The notes under the pieces: model-generated
Database searches by the model: none
Seen by the model: the letters and a program-made list of their open reading frames with translations, nothing else
Told to the model about the DNA's origin: nothing
In this document: piece by piece, positions 1-6,705 of the stretch
Layout: every line of letters starts with the position of its first letter
How positions within the stretch are numbered: the stretch's first letter is position 1
Assembly: GCA_035507915.1 (NCBI GenBank)
Contig: DATJNS010000566.1
Coordinates: forward strand, 1-11,981
Direction of reading: 5' to 3'
Length of the DNA: 11,981 bases
Source: JACQAI01 sp035507915
GTDB taxonomy: Bacteria > Pseudomonadota > Alphaproteobacteria > Elsterales > Elsteraceae
Program-made: the position numbers and the translations under genes

Positions 1-100
1 CCAGCATGCGTTGGTAGTAGTCGCCGCGCATGCCGGCCATGCCCTGCTCGATCTCGGCGCGGCTGGCGATCGTGGGCAGGTAGAACAGCGATGCTTTCAC
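1..100 (-). CDS. LLM-class flavin-dependent oxidoreductase, N-terminal fragment (runs off window)
   Basis: Only the first 33 codons are in the window, and the gene continues past position 1. The start is a GTG at 98-100, preceded by a GAGGGAGG ribosome binding site about 7 nt upstream. The peptide begins (M)KASLFYLPTIASRAEIEQG and goes on through an MRGDYYQRML segment. This resembles the first beta strand and helix of bacterial luciferase-like monooxygenases (F420/FMN TIM barrel), whose N-termini often read MK-hydrophobic-PTIG..EIE.GMAG......Y. Members oxidise small organic substrates with reduced flavin; the substrate cannot be told from this fragment. The start lies 1 nt after the stop of the upstream P1-family peptidase, so the two are almost certainly co-transcribed and probably translationally coupled. 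The family call rests on recognising a short N-terminus and is moderately secure. Confidence 0.6.
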   Translation of the reverse strand, partial: MKASLFYLPTIASRAEIEQGMAGMRGDYYQRML

Positions 101-101
101 G

Positions 102-1133
102 TCAGGTCCTCCCTCGCGCCGGCGTTGCCAGCAGATGCCCGTAGCGCTCTTGATAACCCACGAAGCCGCCGGCGGAGCGCGCTTCGAATACCGCGCGTGC
201 CACCGCGCGCGCCAGGCAATCCGCCGCGAGCGCGCCCAGCTGCACCAATCCGGCGGGATCGACCGCGCCGCGCCGTGCCGTGGCGAGCGCGAACACGGTG
301 TCGCCGTCGAACAGCGTGTGGACCGGCCGGATCGCGCGCGCCAGCCCGGCCTGCGCCATGATGGCGAGACGGCGGCAGTCGGCCTTCGTGAGGCTGGCGT
401 CGGTCGCGACCACCGCGATCGTCGTGTTGGTGTCGATGCGCACCGGTGCGCAATCCGACAGATCGGCAAGGTCGATGGTGGCGGTGTCGGGGCGTGGCTG
501 ACCGCCGAGCTCGCCGTGCTGTTCGAGAGCCCACGCGCAGAAGCAGGGCGAGCCCGGCATCACGACCGAGCCCCACGGATTGGCGGCGACCAGCGCGCCC
601 ACCGTCTCGCCCGTCGGCGTGATCGCCGAGGCGCTGCCGAGGCCGCCTTTGAGCCGCCCCGCCTTGGCGCCGAGCCCGGCCCCGACATTGCCGAGCGGAA
701 AATCCTGCGCCGCCGTCTCGACGGCACGGCGCGCCAGCGCGCGATAGGGTGGCGTGTCGCCCCAGCGGCGCGCGATGCCGCCGCGCAAATCGAACAGGAT
801 CGCCGCCGGGACGATCGGCACGACGGCATCGCCGACCGCGACGCCCCGCCCGCGCTCGGCGAGCCAGGCCATCGCGCCGGCGGCAGCGTCGAGCCCGAAC
901 GCCGAGCCGCCGCTCAGCACGACGGCGTCGATGCGATCGACGCGCGCGCTGGGATCGAGCAGGTCGGTCTCGCGCGTGCCGGGCGCGCCGCCGCGCACGT
1001 CGACCGACGCGACCGCCGGCGCCTCGGGCAGCACGACGGTGACGCCGGTCATCAACGCGTCGTCCCCGGCATTGCCGACCAGGAGGCCGTCGACGTCGGT
1101 GATCAGGTTGCGGGTGGCCGTCCGTGCGCGCAT
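102..1133 (-). CDS. P1 family peptidase (S58, DmpA/NylC-like Ntn hydrolase)
   Basis: The 343-aa product is full length for the S58/P1 family (L-aminopeptidase/D-esterase DmpA, beta-peptidyl aminopeptidase BapA, nylon hydrolase NylC). Family hallmarks are the N-terminal ITDV.GLLVGNA segment (residues 11-22), VVLSGGSAFGLDAA (71-84), the glycine-rich NVGAGLGA.AGRLKGGLGSAS region (149-169) and the NTTIAVVATDASLTKA block (236-251). These enzymes are made as one chain that cuts itself to expose an N-terminal Ser or Thr nucleophile. Here the site reads D234-T-N236|T237-T, so Thr237 is the predicted nucleophile, as in the Asn/Thr cleavage of NylC rather than the Gly/Ser of DmpA. It should hydrolyse amide or peptide bonds of small substrates; the actual substrate is unknown. 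No signal peptide is visible, so it is probably cytoplasmic. The ATG at 1131-1133 lacks a clear ribosome binding site but is the only in-frame start near the conserved N-terminus. It is the first gene of an operon with the flavin oxidoreductase. Confidence 0.88.
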   Translation of the reverse strand: MRARTATRNLITDVDGLLVGNAGDDALMTGVTVVLPEAPAVASVDVRGGAPGTRETDLLDPSARVDRIDAVVLSGGSAFGLDAAAGAMAWLAERGRGVAVGDAVVPIVPAAILFDLRGGIARRWGDTPPYRALARRAVETAAQDFPLGNVGAGLGAKAGRLKGGLGSASAITPTGETVGALVAANPWGSVVMPGSPCFCAWALEQHGELGGQPRPDTATIDLADLSDCAPVRIDTNTTIAVVATDASLTKADCRRLAIMAQAGLARAIRPVHTLFDGDTVFALATARRGAVDPAGLVQLGALAADCLARAVARAVFEARSAGGFVGYQERYGHLLATPARGRT

Positions 1134-1140
1134 CGGTCGA

Positions 1141-1170
1141 TCTTGCGGGTCAATCGGGACCCCCGCAAGA
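1141..1170. repeat. 9-bp inverted repeat in the divergent promoter region
   Basis: TCTTGCGGG (1141-1149) and CCCGCAAGA (1162-1170) form a perfect inverted repeat with a 12-nt spacer. It sits in the 58-bp gap between the minus-strand P1 peptidase start (1133) and the plus-strand hypothetical gene start (1192), 8 bp from the first start codon and 22 bp from the second. It could be an operator for a dimeric regulator acting on both genes, or a hairpin in either leader. No clear -35/-10 pair is visible beside it. Confidence 0.45.
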
Positions 1171-1191
1171 TTGGCGCCCGGGAGGATCTCG

Positions 1192-1596
1192 ATGGGCCTG
1201 ATCTACGTCGCGCGCAGCGCGAAGCTGAGCAAGTGGGCGTCCGACGTCGGGGTCGGCAAGAACGTCTTCAAGGTCGGCGTCGCCGACGAGCCCCTCAAGC
1301 CGCTGATCGAGGCCGGCTGGGCCGGCGAGACCGACTGGACGCTGATCAAGAAGCAGGACGCCGGCGGGCTTACCGAGGCGGCGGCGATCGACCGGCTGGC
1401 CGCCAAGAACAAGATGATCGACCCGGCCTACTACCCCAAGATCAAGGGGACCCGAGGCATCTTCCGGCTGACCCCGGAGCAGATCGAGAACCACATCATG
1501 ATCGCGCGCGCGATGGCCCGCGTGGACGAGCTCAAGGTCATCAAGCTCAAGCCGGCCGATTTCGCGGACTTCCTCATCCACAACGCGCTGCGCTGA
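1192..1596 (+). CDS. conserved-looking hypothetical protein, 134 aa
   Basis: I do not recognise a named family with confidence. The ATG at 1192 has a GGAGG ribosome binding site at 1181-1185 at good spacing, and the product has balanced composition and predicted alpha/beta structure, so the gene looks real. The N-terminus has an IYVARS strand (residues 4-9) followed by FKVGVAD (26-32). This spacing of an IY and a K-V/I-G strand faintly recalls GIY-YIG/T5orf172-type domains, but the catalytic Arg and Glu of those nucleases are not evident, so this is only a suggestion. The middle is basic (LIKKQDAGG, AAKNKMIDPAYYPKIKG) and the end is helical (LTPEQIENHIMIARAMARVDELKVIKLK). There are no signal peptide or membrane segments, and the protein is probably cytoplasmic. 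It stands alone, divergent from the P1 peptidase and 118 bp before the diguanylate cyclase gene. An upstream in-frame extension exists but ignores this strong ribosome binding site. Confidence 0.8.
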   Translation: MGLIYVARSAKLSKWASDVGVGKNVFKVGVADEPLKPLIEAGWAGETDWTLIKKQDAGGLTEAAAIDRLAAKNKMIDPAYYPKIKGTRGIFRLTPEQIENHIMIARAMARVDELKVIKLKPADFADFLIHNALR

Positions 1597-1650
1597 GGGG
1601 CGGGCCTGGCGCCGGCGCGGTCGGGCTGTGCCGTCCGTCCCCTAACCTCG

Positions 1651-1679
1651 TAGGCAATTCTTAAAGGGTCCGATATATT
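1651..1679 (+). promoter_or_regulatory. predicted sigma70-type promoter of the diguanylate cyclase gene
   Basis: TAGGCA (1651-1656, 4 of 6 matches to TTGACA) and TATATT (1674-1679, 5 of 6 to TATAAT) are separated by 17 bp, the preferred spacing. They lie in a locally AT-rich island in otherwise GC-rich DNA. The start of transcription would be near 1686, giving a leader of about 30 nt before the ATG at 1715. This is pattern matching only. Confidence 0.4.
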
Positions 1680-1714
1680 TTTGGCGAGGCTCGGGCAAAT
1701 TTGTAAACCTTCCA

Positions 1715-2581
1715 ATGCTGTCTGACGGGTTCTGGGCGAGGTTCGGCGTTCGCGAGAAGCTGATCGCAGCGGTGATCCTCTGCGCGGCGATTTACTATGT
1801 CGATTCCTTGACATCGGCGACCTTCCTCGCCGCCGCGCTCTACATCCCCGTCGCCGGCTTGTTCTATGGCGTCCAGAGCCCATCCGTTTTCATCATCTTC
1901 TGCGCCGTCTGCACGGCGCTCAGCGCCTTGTCCGGCGTGTCGGAGCTCGACGAGGTCGACTTCCTCAACTTTGCCATCAATCGTGGCGTCGTCACGCTGG
2001 TGCTCTACTCGACCTGCTTCCTGATCTACCGCATCAATCGTTCGTCCGAGGTGCTGCGCCGGCTGGCGACCACCGACCCGCTCACCGGCACGTTCAACCG
2101 CCGGCATTTCATGGAGCTGATGGCGCGCGAGCAGCGTCGCGCCGACCGCTACAACACGACCTACTCGCTGTTGATGATCGACATCGACCACTTCAAGCGC
2201 GTCAACGACACTTACGGTCACCAGGTCGGCGACCACGCGATTCAGGCGATGGCCGAGGCCTGCAAGAACACCACGCGGCCGACCGACATCGTCGCGCGCT
2301 ACGGCGGCGAGGAATTCATCGTCACGCTGACCCACACCGACCGCGTCGGCGCGCTCAAGGTCGCCGAGCGGCTGCGCGAGGCGGTCACCGAGATCGCGCT
2401 GCCGACCGAGCAGGGCGCGCTGTCCTTCACGATCAGCATCGGCCTCAGCACCTACGTCAAACGGTCCGCGGTCGAGCAGATCATCGGGCGTGCCGACCAG
2501 GCGCTCTACAAGGCGAAAGAGAGCGGGCGCAATCGGGTGTGCGTCGAGGACGATCCGGCCGTCGGAGCCGCGCCCGCCTAG
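1715..2581 (+). CDS. membrane-bound GGDEF diguanylate cyclase
   Basis: This 288-aa protein makes cyclic di-GMP from two GTP at the inner membrane. Residues about 14-106 contain four hydrophobic segments (roughly 15-31, 36-51, 56-75, 89-105). The ALYIPVAGLFYG piece resembles a short multi-TM sensor module often found before GGDEF or kinase domains. The C-terminal GGDEF domain starts at DPLTGTFNRRHF (121-132). It has the metal-binding MIDIDHFKRVND (154-165), the active-site GGEEF at 197-201 and the ADQALYKAKESGRN end motif (260-273). An intact RxxD inhibitory site, R188-P-T-D191, lies exactly five residues before GGEEF, so feedback inhibition by c-di-GMP is predicted. All catalytic residues are present, so the enzyme should be active. 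The signal it senses is unknown. The start has no obvious Shine-Dalgarno sequence. The gene ends 24 bp from the end of the convergent recQ gene, with no clear terminator between them. Confidence 0.93.
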   Translation: MLSDGFWARFGVREKLIAAVILCAAIYYVDSLTSATFLAAALYIPVAGLFYGVQSPSVFIIFCAVCTALSALSGVSELDEVDFLNFAINRGVVTLVLYSTCFLIYRINRSSEVLRRLATTDPLTGTFNRRHFMELMAREQRRADRYNTTYSLLMIDIDHFKRVNDTYGHQVGDHAIQAMAEACKNTTRPTDIVARYGGEEFIVTLTHTDRVGALKVAERLREAVTEIALPTEQGALSFTISIGLSTYVKRSAVEQIIGRADQALYKAKESGRNRVCVEDDPAVGAAPA

Positions 2582-2605
2582 GCTCGGGATCGCCTGCCGC
2601 CGCCA

Positions 2606-4447
2606 CTATCGGCCGGCGTCGCGCATGGCGGCCAGGAACTGTTCGCCGTACCGCTCGAGCTTGGAGCGTCCGACGCCGGGAATCTCGGCGAGTGCCGCGA
2701 GATCGCGCGGACGCCGCTCGACCATGGCGCGCAAGGTCGAGTCGTGGAAGATCACGTAGGGCGGCATGCCTTGCGCGCGCGCGAGGCTGAGCCGCAGATC
2801 CTTGAGGGCTCGGAACACCGCCTGATCGCCGTCGCCGAGCGGCGCCGGCTCGTCCGGCGCCGCTGTCGACCGCCGCGCGGCCGGACGTGCCGGGCCGGCG
2901 TCGCGTCTCAGCTCGATCGGGCGCGTGCCGGCGAGCACGTCGCGCGCGGCGTCGGCCAGGAACAGGCCGCCGTGGCCGTCGCTGTCGACTCCGAGATAGC
3001 CGTGCGCGATCAGCTGGCGGAACACCGACTGCCAGTCGCGTTTGGCGACGTCGACGCCGACCCCGTAGGTCTTGATCTGGTCATGGCCGTGGCGCGCGAC
3101 CTTCTCGGTCGCGGTGCCGCGCAACACGTCGATCAGATGCTCGGTGCCGAAGCGCTGACCGGTGCGATAGACCGCCGACAGAGCCATCCGTGCCGCGGTC
3201 GTGGCGTCCCAGGTGGCGACCGGCTCCAGGCAGGTGTCGCAATTGCCGCAGGGCGCGGCCAGGGTCTCGCCGAAATAGTGCAGCAGCACCTGGCGCCGGC
3301 AGCGCGCGGTTTCGCAATAGCCCAGCATCGCCGACAGCTTGGCGCGTTCGACCTGCTTGCGCTCGTCGTCGGCCGACGAGGCTTCGAGCAGCTGGCGCAG
3401 CAGCACGACGTCCGCGAGGCCGTAAGTCATCCAGGCGGTCGCCGGCAGCCCGTCGCGCCCCGCGCGGCCGGTCTCCTGGTAGTAAGCCTCCAGGCTCTTG
3501 GGCAGGTCGAGATGCGCGACGAAGCGCACGTTGGACTTGTCGATGCCCATGCCGAACGCGATGGTCGCGACCATCACGAGGCCTTCCTCGCCGAGGAAGC
3601 GCGCTTGGTTGGCGGCTCGCGTGCCGGGGTCGAGGCCGGCATGGTAGGGCAGGGCGGCGACGCCGCGGGCGGCCAGCCACGCGGCGGTCTCTTCGACCTT
3701 GCGGCGCGTCATGCAGTAGACGATGCCGGCGTCGCCCGCATGGGCGGCGATCAGCGCGGCGAGCTGGGCGCGCGGCTCGGCCTTGAGCACGACGCGGTAG
3801 GTGATGTTCGGCCGGTCGAACCCGGCGACGAACACGCGGGCGTCGTCGAGGCCGAGCTGACGCTGGATGTCGCGCCGCGTCGGCGCATCCGCGGTCGCGG
3901 TCAGGGCGATCCGCGGGACGTCGGGGAAGCGCTCGTGCAGCACCGCGAGCTGGCGATAGTCGGGCCGGAAATCGTGACCCCATTGCGAGACGCAATGGGC
4001 CTCATCGATCGCGAACAGCGCGAGACGGCAGCGCGTCAGGAGGTCGAGGAAGTCCGGCATGGTCAGCCGCTCGGGCGCGACATAGAGCAGGTCGAGCGCG
4101 CCCGCGAGCAGCTGCCCGCGGGTCTCCTCGATGTCGGTCCAGTGCAGGTTGGAGTGCAGCGCGGCGGCGCGCACGCCGAGCTGGCGCAGCGCCGACACCT
4201 GGTTCTGCATCAGCGCGATCAGCGGCGAGACGACGATGCCGGTGCCCGGCCGGCACAGCGCCGGAACCTGATAGCAGATCGATTTGCCGCTGCCCGTCGG
4301 CATCAGGACGAGCGCGTCGCCGCCGGCGACCACGTGATCGATCACCGCCGCCTGATGACCGCGAAACGCGTCGTAGCCGAAGACCTGCTTGAGCATCGCG
4401 CGCGGCGACGACGGCGGCGGCGAATCGAACAGGCGGGCTGGTTCCAT
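2606..4447 (-). CDS. recQ: ATP-dependent DNA helicase RecQ
   Basis: The 613-aa protein is the usual length for bacterial RecQ, a 3'-5' superfamily 2 helicase acting in RecF-pathway recombination and replication-fork repair. Domains in order: DEAD-like core with Walker A MPTGSGKS (49-56), Walker B IDEAHC (147-152) and the aromatic-rich loop SQWGHDFRPDY (154-164); helicase C domain with motif VI QETGRAGRDG (324-333); the zinc site with Cys383, Cys400, Cys403 and Cys406 (CGNCDTC); a winged-helix RQC region (about 410-505); and an HRDC domain (about 541-613) containing PYVIFHDSTLRAM and IPGVGRSKLERYG. All catalytic and zinc residues are intact. The start chosen is the ATG at 4445-4447, which has a GAGGGA ribosome binding site. 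An in-frame upstream extension would add 52 low-complexity residues unlike the family. The gene is divergent from the histidine kinase gene and convergent with the diguanylate cyclase gene. A second possible start 17 codons in (MLKQVFGYDAFRG) is less well supported. Confidence 0.96.
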   Translation of the reverse strand: MEPARLFDSPPPSSPRAMLKQVFGYDAFRGHQAAVIDHVVAGGDALVLMPTGSGKSICYQVPALCRPGTGIVVSPLIALMQNQVSALRQLGVRAAALHSNLHWTDIEETRGQLLAGALDLLYVAPERLTMPDFLDLLTRCRLALFAIDEAHCVSQWGHDFRPDYRQLAVLHERFPDVPRIALTATADAPTRRDIQRQLGLDDARVFVAGFDRPNITYRVVLKAEPRAQLAALIAAHAGDAGIVYCMTRRKVEETAAWLAARGVAALPYHAGLDPGTRAANQARFLGEEGLVMVATIAFGMGIDKSNVRFVAHLDLPKSLEAYYQETGRAGRDGLPATAWMTYGLADVVLLRQLLEASSADDERKQVERAKLSAMLGYCETARCRRQVLLHYFGETLAAPCGNCDTCLEPVATWDATTAARMALSAVYRTGQRFGTEHLIDVLRGTATEKVARHGHDQIKTYGVGVDVAKRDWQSVFRQLIAHGYLGVDSDGHGGLFLADAARDVLAGTRPIELRRDAGPARPAARRSTAAPDEPAPLGDGDQAVFRALKDLRLSLARAQGMPPYVIFHDSTLRAMVERRPRDLAALAEIPGVGRSKLERYGEQFLAAMRDAGR

Positions 4448-4491
4448 TGTCCCTCGGGGTGTGGGGTGCCGCGACACGCAGCATACAAGAT

Positions 4492-4510
4492 CTAGGGTAC
4501 GGCTACCCAG
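4492..4510. repeat. small inverted repeat in the recQ/kinase divergent region
   Basis: GGGTA (4495-4499) and TACCC (4504-4508) flank CGGC, and the flanks CT and AG extend the pairing with one bulged A. It sits 48 bp upstream of recQ in the 203-bp gap to the kinase gene. It may be an operator, or a chance palindrome in GC-rich DNA. Confidence 0.25.
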
Positions 4511-4593
4511 GAAACGTGGCGCTTGCGCTTGCAACCTTGGGGCGGCTCGCGCGTTGCGCCCGCGCGGTCCGCTCGCGAACCCTCTCACGCCGT

Positions 4594-4612
4594 CCCGCGC
4601 CATCTTCGCGGG
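4594..4612 (+). other. GC-rich hairpin in the leader of the histidine kinase gene
   Basis: CCCGCG (4594-4599) and CGCGGG (4607-4612) can form a 6-bp stem with a 7-nt loop, extended by one U-G pair. It lies about 38 nt before the kinase start codon and is followed by the only AT-leaning stretch before that gene. No T-tract follows, so it is not a terminator. A regulatory role is speculative. Confidence 0.25.
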
Positions 4613-4650
4613 GGTGCCGGGCGCCGCCGGAACGCATTAGATTGTCGATC

Positions 4651-6519
4651 ATGGAGCGGCGTTTCACCGTGCTGAGCCTGCGCAAGGGCTGGCGCACGCC
4701 GGGCAGCCTCGCGGGCCTGCTCGCCGTGATCGTCGTCGTGGTGGTGCTCGGCGTCTCGCCCCTGCTGGGCGAGATCCTGCTCGCGATCGTCGCGGTCGCG
4801 GCATTCGCCTGGTACGCCAGCCGGCGCCTGGTGCTGCGCGAGACCCGGCGCATCGTGGCGGCGGCGCGCGACGTCATGGCGGGCGATTATGCCGCGCGCG
4901 TGGGTGCGCCCTATCGTGCGGGCGAGCTCGGCGCGCTCGCCCGCACGTTCGACCAGATGCTCGACGAGGTGGCGCGCCGCGAGAGCGAGCTCCAGGAGCA
5001 GGAGGAATGGTTCCGCTCGGTGGTGCAGCACTCCACCGACATGATCGCGATCGTCGACGGCGCCAGCCGCGTCATCTATCTGAGCCCGGCGGCCGAGCGC
5101 ATCCTCGGCCATCAGCCGGACCGGCTGGTCGGCCGGTCGCTGCTCGAGTTCGTGCATCCGGACGAGCAGGCGCGCTTCGGCGAGGTGTTCAAGTATCTTG
5201 CGGCGCAACCCAACCGCGTCGCCGCAGCGGAGCACCGGCTTCGTCACGCCGAGGGCCACCACGTCTTCGTCGAGTCGATCGGCGTCAACCTCCTGGGCAA
5301 CCGGGCGGTCCAAGGCATCGTGGTCAACAGCCGCGACGTCACGCGCCGCCGGCGCGTCGAGGAGATGCTTCGGCTGGTCACATCGGCGGTCGATCAGTCG
5401 CTCGACGGCGTGCTGATCGCGAGCGCGCCGACCGATCGGCCGACGCCCGAGATCGTGTACGCCAATCCGGCGCTGCTGCGCCTGACCGGTTACGAGGAGA
5501 ACGAGCTGATCGGCGCGCCGCCGGCGATCATCGGCGGCGACGGCGCGTCGTCGACCCTGCTCGACGAGATCGACACCTGTCGGCGCACCGGCGAGGACCG
5601 CCGCTTCGAGCTCGCGAGCAGGGCGAAGAATGGACGCGAGTACCCGATGGCGGCTCAGGTCGCGCCGCTCAAGGACGACAACGGCCGCATCACCCATTTC
5701 GTCATGATCTGCCGCGACGTCACCGACGAACGGCGCGCCGAGACCGAGCGCGAACGTCTCGAGGAGACCTTGCGTCAGGCGCTCAAGATGGAGGCGGTCG
5801 GCACCCTGGCGGGCGGCATCGCGCACGATTTCAACAACGTGCTGCTGCCCATGATGATGCTGACCCAGCTGACCATGAACCGGTTGCCGCCCGAGAGCCG
5901 CGAGCGGCTCGACCTCGGGCGCGTGCTGGCGGCGCAGAAGCGCGCCAAGGCGCTGGTCGGCCAGATCCTGGCGTTCAGCCGCGGCTCGACCGGCGAGGCG
6001 GTCGAGGTCGACTTGGCGGCGATCTGCCGCGAGACCCTGCACCTGCTGCGCGCGACCTTGCCGTCGACCGTCAATCTGGTCGACGAGCTGGGCGAGGTCA
6101 GCCGCGTGCACGTCGATCCGACCCAGGTCCAGCAGGTGGTGATGAACCTGTGCAGCAACGCCGCCCAGGCCATGCCGTCGGGCAAGGGCACCGTGACGGT
6201 GCGGCTGGACGAAGTCTCGCTCGATGCCGGCGAAATCGTCGAAGGGCTGCAGCCCGGACGCCATTGCCGCCTCGTCGTCGCAGACGACGGCAGCGGCATT
6301 CCGCCGGGCATCGTCGAGCGGATCTTCGATCCGTTCTTCACGACCAAGGAGGTCGGCGTCGGCACCGGGCTCGGCCTGTCGGTGGTGCACGGCATCGTCA
6401 CGGCGCACCACGGCGCGATCACGGTGGACACCGAGATCGGTCGGGGCACGGCTTTCACGATTCTCCTGCCGATCGCCGGCGGCGCGTCGGCGGTCGAGGC
6501 GGTCCGCGCGAGCGCTTGA
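4651..6519 (+). CDS. membrane PAS/PAS sensor histidine kinase, orphan
   Basis: This 622-aa sensor kinase autophosphorylates on His and passes the phosphate to a response regulator. Two N-terminal membrane segments (about 19-38 and 41-57) are separated by almost no loop, so the sensing part is cytoplasmic. A HAMP-like linker follows (about 60-112). PAS domain 1 spans about 117-230 (MIAIVDGASRVIYLSPAAERILG) and PAS domain 2 about 243-358 (IVYANPALLRLTGYEENELIG, with a PAC-like end at 340-357). The dimerisation domain has GGIAHDFNNVL with phospho-acceptor His392. The ATPase domain shows the N-box (MNLCSNAAQAM, Asn499 and Asn503), G1 DDGSGIP (545-551), the F-box DPFFTTKE (560-567) and G2 GTGLGLS (571-577). 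The GGIAHDFNN type often carries a C-terminal receiver domain, but this protein stops right after the ATPase domain. No response-regulator gene is in the window, so its partner lies elsewhere. The ATG at 4651 is chosen because it starts just before the TM segments; it lacks a strong ribosome binding site. Confidence 0.92.
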   Translation: MERRFTVLSLRKGWRTPGSLAGLLAVIVVVVVLGVSPLLGEILLAIVAVAAFAWYASRRLVLRETRRIVAAARDVMAGDYAARVGAPYRAGELGALARTFDQMLDEVARRESELQEQEEWFRSVVQHSTDMIAIVDGASRVIYLSPAAERILGHQPDRLVGRSLLEFVHPDEQARFGEVFKYLAAQPNRVAAAEHRLRHAEGHHVFVESIGVNLLGNRAVQGIVVNSRDVTRRRRVEEMLRLVTSAVDQSLDGVLIASAPTDRPTPEIVYANPALLRLTGYEENELIGAPPAIIGGDGASSTLLDEIDTCRRTGEDRRFELASRAKNGREYPMAAQVAPLKDDNGRITHFVMICRDVTDERRAETERERLEETLRQALKMEAVGTLAGGIAHDFNNVLLPMMMLTQLTMNRLPPESRERLDLGRVLAAQKRAKALVGQILAFSRGSTGEAVEVDLAAICRETLHLLRATLPSTVNLVDELGEVSRVHVDPTQVQQVVMNLCSNAAQAMPSGKGTVTVRLDEVSLDAGEIVEGLQPGRHCRLVVADDGSGIPPGIVERIFDPFFTTKEVGVGTGLGLSVVHGIVTAHHGAITVDTEIGRGTAFTILLPIAGGASAVEAVRASA

Positions 6520-6705
6520 GGCCGATGCGCCTGGCGCGCGTCGATCGGAGGCCAAGGGTGGCGCGCTATGCCGGTGGCATGATTCGTGCGCGGACGACGA
6601 GGAGCCAGCGACGGGCGAATTTCTTTTCATAACAAGAAGCATCGGCGCGGATGAAACGTTCCTGACGGGGGCGGTGTCGGTCGGACAATCGTGGGGTCTA
6701 AGCTC

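Noticed and set aside
135..1664. Long plus-strand open frame of 509 codons across the P1 peptidase region
   Set aside because: It is antisense to a clear P1-family gene, has arginine-rich low-complexity composition and runs out of frame through the hypothetical gene; a GC-rich shadow.
2582..2605. Terminator between the convergent diguanylate cyclase and recQ genes
   Set aside because: No stable hairpin or T-tract is visible in the 24-bp gap.
2744..4495. 583-codon plus-strand open frame opposite recQ
   Set aside because: Antisense to an intact RecQ with all motifs; its composition is that of complementary codon bias, with no recognisable domain.
4585..6642. 685-codon minus-strand open frame opposite the histidine kinase, and a 541-codon plus-strand frame at 5007-6632
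   Set aside because: Both are shadows of the kinase gene: Arg/Ala/His/Asp-rich, without domains.
6521..6646. GCCGATGC (6521-6528) and GCATCGGC (6639-6646) as an inverted repeat in the gap after the kinase gene
   Set aside because: 8-bp arms 110 bp apart in GC-rich DNA are expected by chance reasonably often; no further pairing supports a structure. The 186-bp gap otherwise shows nothing I can support.
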